Below, piece after piece: positions 1 through 5,774 of a DNA stretch of 6,367 nt (position 1 is the stretch's first letter; the number at the start of each line of letters is the position of its first letter). The stretch spans positions 1 through 6,367 of the forward strand of contig JAJDEH010000052.1 of the NCBI GenBank assembly GCA_029259935.1, given 5' to 3'. Below the pieces are notes generated by a model. The model did no database searches. It was not told where the DNA came from and saw only the letters and a list, made by a program, of their open reading frames with translations. Made by a program: the position numbers and the translations under genes. This DNA comes from Planctomycetota bacterium (GTDB lineage Bacteria; Planctomycetota; Planctomycetia; Pirellulales; Pirellulaceae).

Positions 1-171
1 CCGCTCTCAACCGCTCTCCCTCCCGACGAGAGCAGCCGCGAACACGATCAAACAAAAAAAGACCCATCAAAATCCAGGCGCCAGCACGTCGCAATCGTGT
101 GCGGCCACCTTAAACCGACAGCCCCCTGCGCGGGAATGACGTGAACGGCTCGGCCGCATGCTCTCCGCCGC

Positions 172-1089
172 TTACCAAGGCGAAGCGGGCAACCGCCCGT
201 TGATCGAACGGATCGAAAATCCTAGTCCCATGAAGTAGTCGGCGGCCGAGTCGTTGAGTCCAACTCCGGCTCGGATGTCGAACTGAATGTCGTCGGAAAA
301 CAAATAGGTAAACCCGCCGTTGAAAAAATGCTCGGGCAAGGCCGAGTTCGCGCCGTCGGGGATGAGGGCGAACCATTCGGTGTAGGCCCCCAGTTCGTCG
401 GTCAACGAGTAGGCAATGGTCCAAGACTGGGCAAACTCAAGATAAGGCCGCATGGTGATTTCGTCCAGCGCTCGATTGATCTGGGACGAACCGGCGGTGG
501 AAATGAAGTCGTTTATTTCCCAGGAATAGATCCAGTTCACGCCGGGCAAGACTTCTCCCGCGCCAAAGTTATTCGTCGACGCGGTCGGCACGGTCATTTG
601 CGGGATGAGCGCCATTTCCGGCAGCAAGCACGACTGGGGCGTGAGGCCCAGCTTCACGCCGATGTAAAGATCCTCCGATCCACTAGTGACGGCTTGCACG
701 CCGGCGGTGGTGACGATCTCGTTGGCATGGTTCCATCCCAATCTCAGTTCAAACCAGTTGGCCAGCATGCCGATGCGGGCCAGCGGCTCGCCGTAGGAAT
801 TGTTTTCGGTGCTGTCCGTCGGCGTTTGATCGAAGGTATAGGTATATCCAATCTCAAGTTGCACCACGCCAAGGCCCACGGTGGAGCTGGCTTCCGTAAA
901 GTCGGGACGGTCGGTTACAAGCGGTGCTTCCAAGTCGGGACCGCCTTCGTAACTAGGATCGTAGCTCCATTGGAACAACGTTCCCGGCGCGCAGCGATCT
1001 TGTGCGTGAAGGGCGTTCCCAGGGGCGATCCATGTGAAAAAACAGAATGCACACGTCGCGCAGCGCGCGAGAGTTCCAAATCGCATCAT
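172..1089 (-). CDS. Exported beta-rich outer-membrane-type protein (transporter / MetA-pathway-like family)
   Basis: A 305-residue protein that is probably exported and inserted in or attached to the outer membrane. An N-terminal signal peptide is visible: basic start (R3, R9), hydrophobic stretch at about residues 10-23, and likely cleavage near ALHA|Q at residue 29. The mature part has the signature LVTDRPDFTEASSTVG (57-72), then alternating polar/hydrophobic segments typical of amphipathic beta strands (for example VVQLEIGYTYTF, FELRLGWNHA, DYFMGLGFSIR). From memory this pattern belongs to the family annotated 'transporter' or 'putative MetA-pathway of phenol degradation', common in planctomycetes; that name does not establish a substrate. 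The chain ends in W after a short tail. Start choice: two adjacent ATGs (1087-1089 and 1084-1086, read leftwards) follow a GGAG 7 nt upstream of the first. The gene stands alone, divergent from the GNAT operon. Function is unknown beyond localisation. Confidence 0.8.
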   Translation of the reverse strand: MMRFGTLARCATCAFCFFTWIAPGNALHAQDRCAPGTLFQWSYDPSYEGGPDLEAPLVTDRPDFTEASSTVGLGVVQLEIGYTYTFDQTPTDSTENNSYGEPLARIGMLANWFELRLGWNHANEIVTTAGVQAVTSGSEDLYIGVKLGLTPQSCLLPEMALIPQMTVPTASTNNFGAGEVLPGVNWIYSWEINDFISTAGSSQINRALDEITMRPYLEFAQSWTIAYSLTDELGAYTEWFALIPDGANSALPEHFFNGGFTYLFSDDIQFDIRAGVGLNDSAADYFMGLGFSIRSINGRLPASPW

Positions 1090-1243
1090 TCTTCGGCTCC
1101 GTCGTCGGAAGATGGCGTGGCGGGAAAAAATAGCGGGGAATAATGCCGGTGGGGAAAATCTGGTGGGAGAGAGTCAGCGTCCGAGGAATCTCCACACATT
1201 AGATATCGGTTTTTGACTGCCCAAAAACACAAGCAATCTAATT

Positions 1244-1285
1244 CAAAACCGTCAATTCTCGATTTGCCGAATATGACGGGTTTTG
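1244..1285. repeat. Imperfect inverted repeat in the divergent intergenic region
   Basis: CAAAACCGTCA (1244-1254) is matched in inverse orientation by TGACGGGTTTTG (1274-1285), with one extra G in the right arm and a 19-nt spacer. It lies between two divergent genes and about 70 nt upstream of the rightward promoter candidate. It could be an operator for a dimeric regulator or a stem in a leftward 5' leader. No T-tract follows the stem closely, so a simple terminator is unlikely. Function is inferred from position only. Confidence 0.35.
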
Positions 1286-1353
1286 CGGCACCCGACCATC
1301 CTTCCCAAGCGTTTTCAACCACCAACCAAGGGAGTATTTTCCGCGCCATTACG

Positions 1354-1382
1354 TTGACGGAAGTGTTTGATGCTTCTAGGAT
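1354..1382 (+). promoter_or_regulatory. Candidate sigma70-type promoter for the GNAT-M16-M16-ndk operon
   Basis: A TTGACG -35 hexamer (1354-1359, 5 of 6 to consensus) is separated by exactly 17 nt from a TAGGAT -10 hexamer (1377-1382, 4 of 6). Transcription would begin near 1389-1391, leaving a leader of about 90 nt before the GNAT start codon at 1482. It is the best pairing I found by eye in this gap. Planctomycete promoters are less well defined than those of E. coli, so this remains a prediction. Confidence 0.4.
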
Positions 1383-1481
1383 TTAGGAACGGGTGGCGAG
1401 GCTGAGACCGTGGAGTAAATCGGCCCATCAGCAAGCATTTCCGCCTCGTTCCGGGACAAGAATCGAAGAGTCCCCGCTGCG

Positions 1482-2042
1482 ATGAGCGTAACCTATTTCA
1501 AACGATATCGAATGGACTACGACCTCACGGGACCCGTGTTTCCGGTCCCGGATGTTCCAGACGATTATCAATTCAAGCCCTGGGACGACACGCTGTTGGA
1601 TGCCCACGCCGACGCCAAGTATCGCAGCTTTTCCGACGAAATTGATGCCAATGTCTTTCCCTGCCTGGGTCAGCGGGAAGGTTGCCGACGTCTCATGAAC
1701 GAGATTATTAACCGCCAAGGTTTTTTGGGATCGGCGACTTGGCTGGTAGGTGCACAGATTGCCTCTCAAAGAAATCTCGACTTTTGCGGCACGATCCAGG
1801 GAATTCGAGACAGACGGGGCCACGGCTCGATTCAGAATCTTGGAATCGCTCCCGAGCATCGCGGCAAAGGGCTCGGCACGTTGTTGCTGTATTACGCTCT
1901 GGAAGGCTTCCACATGTCGGGGATTCGCCGGGTATGCCTGGAGGTGACCGCTCAAAATTACGGGGCAGTCCGCTTGTACAGACGACTCGGTTTTCGTACC
2001 GTCAAAACCGTGTACAAGGCGGTCGAGGTTGCCTACGCCTAG
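1482..2042 (+). CDS. GNAT-family N-acetyltransferase
   Basis: A 186-residue cytoplasmic enzyme predicted to transfer an acetyl group from acetyl-CoA to an amine; the substrate is unknown. The C-terminal half is a clear GNAT core. Beta strand 4 and the acetyl-CoA pyrophosphate loop read IQNLGIAPEHRGKGLGTLLL (about 117-136), with the R-G-K-G-L-G loop at 127-132. The LEVTAQNYGAVRLYRRLGF block (153-171) is the usual motif B with the Asn and Tyr that contact CoA. The N-terminal 100 residues (MSVTYFKRYR..., then FKPWDD and EIDANVFPCLG) look like a planctomycete-conserved extension, recalled rather than searched. The ATG at 1482 is chosen because that N-terminus fits the recalled family, although its ribosome site is weak (GAAGAG 11 nt upstream); ATG 1512 is the alternative. 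It is the first gene of a likely four-gene operon, 42 nt before the first M16 gene. Confidence 0.88.
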   Translation: MSVTYFKRYRMDYDLTGPVFPVPDVPDDYQFKPWDDTLLDAHADAKYRSFSDEIDANVFPCLGQREGCRRLMNEIINRQGFLGSATWLVGAQIASQRNLDFCGTIQGIRDRRGHGSIQNLGIAPEHRGKGLGTLLLYYALEGFHMSGIRRVCLEVTAQNYGAVRLYRRLGFRTVKTVYKAVEVAYA

Positions 2043-2084
2043 CGAGGCAGTGCAGGACATATTTCAGGGCATCAGGACGTTATC

Positions 2085-3329
2085 GTGTCGCAGTCTATTT
2101 TGAGCCATCAATTTGAGAACGGTTTAGCCCTCGTGGCCGAACCGATGGAGTGGCTTGAATCGGCCGCCTTCACCATTCTGATTCCCTCCGGCTGTTCGCG
2201 CGACCCGGCGGACAAGATCGGGCTCAGCAATCTGACCTGTGATATGGTCCAGCGCGGCTGCGGACCGCGCGATGGCCGCCAGTTCGTGTCCGATCTGGAA
2301 AACCTGGGTGCGCAATTCGGCGGGTCGACGGCCAACGTCCACTCCAGTTTTGGCGGCGCGATGCCGGCCGACAACTTGTACAAGGTGTTGGCGATCTTCG
2401 CCGATCTGCTGCGAAACCCTTTGTTGCCGGAAGAGCAGTTCGAAGAGGGCCGCATGGTCTGCCTGCAAGAGATTCGCGCCCTTGAAGACGATCTGTCGCA
2501 ACGCGTCATCAGCGAACTGCGCCGACGGCAATATCCCGACCCGCTGGGGCGATCGTGCTATGGAACCGTCGAGTCGGTAAGCCAATTGACCGCCGCCGAC
2601 GTGCGGGAATATGTCGCCAACCACTACCAACCCCAAGACGCGATTCTGGCGGTGGCTGGCAAGTTCGACTGGGATGAACTGCGCGACCGGGTGGGCCAGT
2701 CATTCGCCGACTGGAAGACACGCGACGCGGCCGACATGCCGACCACGCCGGCCGAGCGCGGATTTCACCACATACCACATGAATCGAATCAAACCCACAT
2801 CGCGCTCTCCTTTCCCAGCGTGCCGTTTTCCCACGCCGACTATTACCAAGCCCAAGGCGCGGTGGGCGTCTTGAGCGGCGGCATGAGTTCCCGGCTGTTT
2901 ACCGAGATTCGCGAAAAGCGGGGTCTGTGTTACACGGTGTACGCGTCGGCCAGTTCGCTGCGGGAACAGGCCTGCATCGTCTGTTATGCCGGCACGACGA
3001 CCGAGCGTGCTCAAGAAACACTGGACGTACTGGTGGCGGAACTGGATCGGCTGCCCCAGGGAATCGAGTCCGAGGAACTCGACCGCTTGAAAGTCCAAGT
3101 CCGCAGCGGCTTGATCATGCAGCAAGAATCGAGCCGGCAGCGGGCGGCTTCCATCGCCGGTGATTGGTACTATCTGGGCCGAGTCCGCACGCTCGACGAG
3201 ATCAGCGAAAAGGTCAACAATCTGACGGTCGACAGCATCAACAAGTACATGAACGAACATCCGCCGGGCGACTTTTGCGTCGTGACCTTAGGCGAGAAAC
3301 AGTTGGAGATTTCTGGTGGAGTTTCGTGA
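2085..3329 (+). CDS. M16 peptidase-family protein, predicted non-catalytic partner subunit
   Basis: A 414-residue cytoplasmic protein with no signal peptide, showing the two-lobed M16 architecture of about 400 residues: an N-terminal lobe (10-190) and a C-terminal inactive-type lobe (about 200-400). Where active enzymes have HxxEH it reads GLSNLTCDMVQRG, with N49, C52 and D53 replacing His, Glu and His. The later zinc-ligand Glu is still present (E129). Without the histidines it should not bind catalytic zinc. It keeps the C-terminal substrate-binding pair in the IREKRGLCY motif (R276 and Y283, seven apart). This is the pattern of a helper subunit in heterodimeric M16 peptidases. Start is GTG at 2085 with AGGA 7 nt upstream. 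The last 14 nt overlap the next gene, its catalytic counterpart. Alternative: a free-standing degenerate paralogue, which the conserved R/Y pair makes less likely. Confidence 0.92.
   Translation: MSQSILSHQFENGLALVAEPMEWLESAAFTILIPSGCSRDPADKIGLSNLTCDMVQRGCGPRDGRQFVSDLENLGAQFGGSTANVHSSFGGAMPADNLYKVLAIFADLLRNPLLPEEQFEEGRMVCLQEIRALEDDLSQRVISELRRRQYPDPLGRSCYGTVESVSQLTAADVREYVANHYQPQDAILAVAGKFDWDELRDRVGQSFADWKTRDAADMPTTPAERGFHHIPHESNQTHIALSFPSVPFSHADYYQAQGAVGVLSGGMSSRLFTEIREKRGLCYTVYASASSLREQACIVCYAGTTTERAQETLDVLVAELDRLPQGIESEELDRLKVQVRSGLIMQQESSRQRAASIAGDWYYLGRVRTLDEISEKVNNLTVDSINKYMNEHPPGDFCVVTLGEKQLEISGGVS
3305..3318 (+). promoter_or_regulatory. Ribosome binding site and GTG start inside the upstream gene
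   Basis: GGAG at 3305-3308 lies 7 nt before a GTG start at 3316, all within the last codons of the first M16 gene, which stops at 3327-3329. This decides the start of the second M16 protein, because the next in-frame residues (EFREHRLDNGLEII) are the normal M16 N-terminus. The overlap suggests translational coupling, which would help keep the two subunits in equal amounts. Confidence 0.65.
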
Positions 3330-4551
3330 ACACCGGCTGGATAACGGCTTGGAGATTATTGCCGAGTGCAACCCGCGGGCCTATTCGACGGCGCTGGGAT
3401 TCTTCGTGAACACCGGTGCCCGTGATGAGACCGACGAGGTGGCCGGCGTCAGCCATTTCCTGGAACACATGGTGTTTAAGGGAACGCCCACGCGGTCGGC
3501 GGCGGACGTCAATCGAGAACTGGATGAAATGGGCTCGTTCAGCAACGCCCGCACCGGAGAGGAACACACCGTCTATCATTGCACGGTATTGCCGGAATTC
3601 CAGAATCGCGCCGTCGAGTTGTTTGCCGACATCATGCGTCCCTCGCTGCGTGAAGACGACTTCGAAATGGAAAAGCAGGTCATCATCGAAGAGATCTCGA
3701 TGTATGAGGACCAGCCGCCCTTCAACGCGCACGAAAAGTGCATGGCGCTTTATTTCGACCAGCATCCCATGTCGCACAGCATCTTGGGAACCGTCGAGAC
3801 GGTGGGGGCGATGAAGCCGCAGCAGATGCGGGATTATTTTCAGCAGCGGTATTGCCCCAGCAATATCACTTTGGTGGCCACGGGCAACGTGGATTTCGAT
3901 GGCTTGGTGAAGACCGCCAACCAGCATTGCGGGCAGTGGGAGCCTTTCGAGGCGGAACGCGACACGCCGCGAGCCGAACCGTGCAGCAAATTCCAAGTCG
4001 CTCAGCGGGAATCCGCCGCCCAAGAATATGTGATCCAAATTGCCGATGGGCCGTCGGCGATGGACGAAGACCGCTACGCCGCTTGGTTAATGGCCACCAT
4101 TTTGGGCGACTCCAGCGGCAGCCGTTTTTATTGGGATCTGGTCTATCCGGGCCGCGCCGAATATGCCGAGATCGGTGTTTACGAATTTCAAGGAACGGGC
4201 ATCTTCATGACGTTTCTTTGTTGTGCCGCCGACGATGCCGCCGATCTGCTGCAACGAATCCGCGAAATGGAACAGGATCTCGAAGCCCACGGTGTGACCG
4301 CTGAGGAACTGAGCCAAGCCAAGAACAAGATCGCGGGCCATATCGTGTTGCGAGCCGAGCGGCCGGGCAACCGCCTGTTTGCCGTGGGCACCAACTGGCT
4401 CCATCGCCGTGAATACAAAACCGTCCGCGATTCGCTGTCCGCCTATCAAGCCGTCACCATCGAGGAAGTCGCGGCGGTCGCCGACAAATATCACCTCAGC
4501 ACGAACACAACTTTCGCGGTCGGTCCGCTAAAAACACTATCTCTCGCCTGA
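3316..4551 (+). CDS. M16 zinc metallopeptidase, predicted catalytic subunit
   Basis: A 411-residue cytoplasmic zinc peptidase with no signal peptide, related to mitochondrial processing peptidase beta and to bacterial heterodimeric M16 peptidases. The inverted zinc motif is intact: VSHFLEHMVFKGT with H47, catalytic E50 and H51, and the third ligand E126 in QVIIEEISMYEDQP. In the second lobe the region equivalent to IREKRGLCY reads LVYPGRAEY, so the substrate-binding Arg is replaced by V276 while Y283 remains. The protein thus has the catalytic half of the site but lacks part of the substrate-binding half, which the upstream partner supplies in a predicted heterodimer. Substrates are probably unfolded peptides of modest size, inferred from the family. 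The GTG start overlaps the partner gene by 14 nt, and ndk starts 39 nt after the stop. By alignment, the two M16 genes look like an old tandem duplication. Confidence 0.94.
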   Translation: MEFREHRLDNGLEIIAECNPRAYSTALGFFVNTGARDETDEVAGVSHFLEHMVFKGTPTRSAADVNRELDEMGSFSNARTGEEHTVYHCTVLPEFQNRAVELFADIMRPSLREDDFEMEKQVIIEEISMYEDQPPFNAHEKCMALYFDQHPMSHSILGTVETVGAMKPQQMRDYFQQRYCPSNITLVATGNVDFDGLVKTANQHCGQWEPFEAERDTPRAEPCSKFQVAQRESAAQEYVIQIADGPSAMDEDRYAAWLMATILGDSSGSRFYWDLVYPGRAEYAEIGVYEFQGTGIFMTFLCCAADDAADLLQRIREMEQDLEAHGVTAEELSQAKNKIAGHIVLRAERPGNRLFAVGTNWLHRREYKTVRDSLSAYQAVTIEEVAAVADKYHLSTNTTFAVGPLKTLSLA

Positions 4552-4590
4552 CGATTTTGCGTCACACGAACACGTAAGGAGTTAACGGTA

Positions 4591-5049
4591 ATGGAACGAA
4601 CCCTGGTGTTGCTCAAGCCAGACTGCGTCCAGCGTCGACTGATGGGACAGATCATTGGACGCTTTGAAGACAAGGGACTGAACATCGTGGCGATGAAAAT
4701 GATTCGCGTCACGCCCGAACTGTCCAAGGAACACTACGCCGAACATGTGGAGAAGCCGTTCTATCCCGGCCTGGAGTCCTTCATTACCGGAGCCCCCGTG
4801 GTGGCGATGATCGTGGAAGGCCTCGAGGCGATTCAGGTCGTTCGCGACATGCTGGGAGCCACCAGCGGCCTCAAGGCGCAGCCCGGCACGATCCGCGGCG
4901 ACTACAGCAGCAGCCGGCAGATGAACCTCGTCCACGCGTCGGACGGTCCCGAGGCTTCCGCCCGCGAGATCGGATTGTATTTCGACGATGCCGAAATCTG
5001 CGCCTATGAACCGACCGTCACGCCGTGGCTGAAGGCGGGCGACGAGTAG
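4591..5049 (+). CDS. ndk: Nucleoside diphosphate kinase
   Basis: A 152-residue cytoplasmic enzyme that moves the gamma phosphate of ATP to nucleoside diphosphates through a phosphohistidine, maintaining NTP and dNTP pools. The signature NLVHASDGPEASAREI is present, with catalytic H115. The other family active-site residues can be placed by a constant offset of three from human/Dictyostelium numbering: K9, Y49, F57, R85, T91, R102 and N112. The N-terminus MERTLVLLKPD is typical, and the length matches bacterial Ndk with a slightly long C-terminus (TVTPWLKAGDE). Start is ATG with a strong AAGGAG (4576-4581) 9 nt upstream, the best ribosome site in the operon, consistent with higher expression than the upstream genes. 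It follows the M16 gene by 39 nt and is probably co-transcribed, though an extra internal promoter cannot be excluded. Confidence 0.97.
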   Translation: MERTLVLLKPDCVQRRLMGQIIGRFEDKGLNIVAMKMIRVTPELSKEHYAEHVEKPFYPGLESFITGAPVVAMIVEGLEAIQVVRDMLGATSGLKAQPGTIRGDYSSSRQMNLVHASDGPEASAREIGLYFDDAEICAYEPTVTPWLKAGDE

Positions 5050-5104
5050 TTCGATACAAGACTAGCGAACGTTAACAGACGCTCAACTGCATGCCCGTTC
5101 GTAA

Positions 5105-5121
5105 AGCCTGCCGGACAGGCT
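5105..5121 (+). terminator. Short hairpin after ndk, possible terminator
   Basis: AGCCTG (5105-5110) and CAGGCT (5116-5121) form a perfect 6-bp stem with a 5-nt CCGGA loop, 55 nt after the ndk stop. It is followed by GCTTCCCCTTCC rather than a T-run, so it is not a classical intrinsic terminator. It may stabilise the 3' end of the transcript or be unrelated to termination. Confidence 0.3.
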
Positions 5122-5177
5122 GCTTCCCCTTCCGATATCGATGAGCCGTTGAATTGTCGGTAACGGCGACCCCCGCT

Positions 5178-5243
5178 AGTTCCCCCTTGGCAAAGGAGAG
5201 AACTACGTTCCCCTCCTTTTTCAAGGAGGGGTTAGGGGAGGTC
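5178..5243. repeat. Palindromic repeat-like element between convergent genes
   Basis: Two adjacent hairpins are visible. The first, 5178-5204, is imperfect, with AGTTC pairing with GAACT at its base and interrupted C/G pairs above. The second is perfect: CCCCTCCTT (5210-5218) and AAGGAGGGG (5223-5231) with a TTTC loop, followed by TTAGGGGAGG. The composition is unlike the surrounding genes. It resembles the short 'CCCCTCCTT...AAGGAGGGG' palindromes that recur in intergenic DNA of many bacteria; this is recalled, and copy number cannot be seen here. It lies between the convergent ndk and the 88-residue gene, where it could also act as a two-way 3'-end structure. No T-tract is present on either strand. 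Confidence 0.5.
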
Positions 5244-5267
5244 CCATGGCCGTTGACCGTAGATCCT

Positions 5268-5534
5268 TCACTGAATGCGGGTCCGTTCGTTCGTATCGCC
5301 AGTTTCGGGCTCGCCGAGGACCAGGCGGGTGGGGATTACGATTTCGTGGCCGTGCAGTTGATGATCTTCGCGGTCCCACACGAAGCCCTGCTGATTCACG
5401 ATGACAACATCAGCCAGACAGAGCGGGGCTTCCGGTTCCATCAATTCAAACGCCTTGGCCATTGCGTCAATGAAGCTGGACGCTTGAACAACGACCTGAA
5501 AACTTGGACCTGATTCAACATAGTATTTTGCCAT
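5268..5534 (-). CDS. Small conserved-looking hypothetical protein, 88 residues
   Basis: A soluble 88-residue protein with no signal peptide or membrane segment. It begins MAKYYVESG, continues with a beta-type stretch (FQVVVQASS), a helix (FIDAMAKAFELME) and another strand (LADVVIVNQQGFVWD), and ends in a polar tail. I recall a family of small planctomycete proteins starting MAKYYVQSG with a similar strand-helix-strand order, which supports a real gene, but no function is known to me. Expression is supported by a strong Shine-Dalgarno site, AAGGAG (complement of 5545-5550), 10 nt before the ATG. It is convergent with ndk and divergent from the MscS gene. An overlapping plus-strand open frame has no such support. 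Confidence 0.72.
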   Translation of the reverse strand: MAKYYVESGPSFQVVVQASSFIDAMAKAFELMEPEAPLCLADVVIVNQQGFVWDREDHQLHGHEIVIPTRLVLGEPETGDTNERTRIQ

Positions 5535-5774
5535 CGGATGATTGCTCCTTCAAAATTGGTTTCCTGGGGAACCTCTCGGACTACTTTATGAATCGCCGGA
5601 GGCGTGACACATGTGGTCACCAGGCCGTCATCTTGATGGCTCATGGACAGTTGCTAGCGTGAAGCGTAGACTGAGGAATCAATTCCAAGGGCGATTGCGT
5701 TCGCAACCCCTTCCTAGGGTTAATTCGTCCGATCGGCGAAAATGGTTCGATTCTTTGGATGAGGAACACTGTCG
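5535..5774. other. Divergent intergenic region between the 88-residue gene and the MscS gene
   Basis: This 240-bp gap should hold promoters for both flanking genes, but I found no convincing -35/-10 pair in either direction. Two small dyads occur next to each other: TTGCG/CGCAA around 5695-5706 with a 2-nt centre, and AACCC/GGGTT (5705-5709 and 5717-5721). They are short enough to be chance. A minus-strand open frame (5441-5644) crosses the start of the small gene in another frame and is not supported. Confidence 0.5.

Larger units (their letters stand above)
1090..1481. other. Divergent intergenic region, no convincing gene
   Basis: This 392-bp gap separates the start of the leftward exported protein from the start of the rightward GNAT gene, so it should contain promoters for both directions. 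Short open frames exist here, such as a minus-strand frame at 1086-1349, but none has a recognisable domain. That frame also overlaps the first bases of the exported protein, and I treat it as chance. The supportable content is a rightward promoter candidate at 1354-1382 and an imperfect inverted repeat at 1244-1285, listed separately. For the leftward gene I saw a TTGACG (complement of 1250-1255) without a good -10 hexamer at normal spacing, and a TCTAAT with only a poor -35, so no leftward promoter is called. Confidence 0.6.

Noticed and set aside
13..60. Possible terminator for the exported protein: hairpin GCTCTC/GAGAGC (13-18, 28-33) and a T7 run on the minus strand (54-60)
   Set aside because: For leftward transcription the T-run comes before the hairpin, the wrong order, and no good stem precedes the T-run. 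The region 1-171 has no supportable gene.
328..1143. Long plus-strand open frame of 271 codons opposite the exported protein
   Set aside because: It is the antisense of a gene with a clear signal peptide and family signature. Its translation is rich in Arg, Gly and His with no domain, typical of a shadow frame in GC-rich DNA.
1086..1349. Minus-strand frame of 87 codons upstream of the exported protein
   Set aside because: It has no domain and runs into the start of the exported gene in another frame. Its location is better explained as promoter and leader DNA.
1428..2060. Minus-strand open frame of 210 codons opposite the GNAT gene
   Set aside because: The plus strand encodes a complete acetyl-CoA binding motif; the antisense frame shows no domain.
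3238..4038. Minus-strand open frame of 266 codons opposite the M16 genes
   Set aside because: It lies antisense to the well-supported peptidase genes, spans their junction and has no recognisable motif.
5154..5513. Plus-strand open frame of 119 codons spanning the palindromic element and the small gene
   Set aside because: It reads through the repeat and lies antisense to the 88-residue gene, which has the better ribosome site and a family-like start.
5695..5721. Adjacent 5-bp dyads upstream of the MscS gene as an operator
   Set aside because: The arms are only 5 bp, overlap each other and match no known site; chance is a sufficient explanation.
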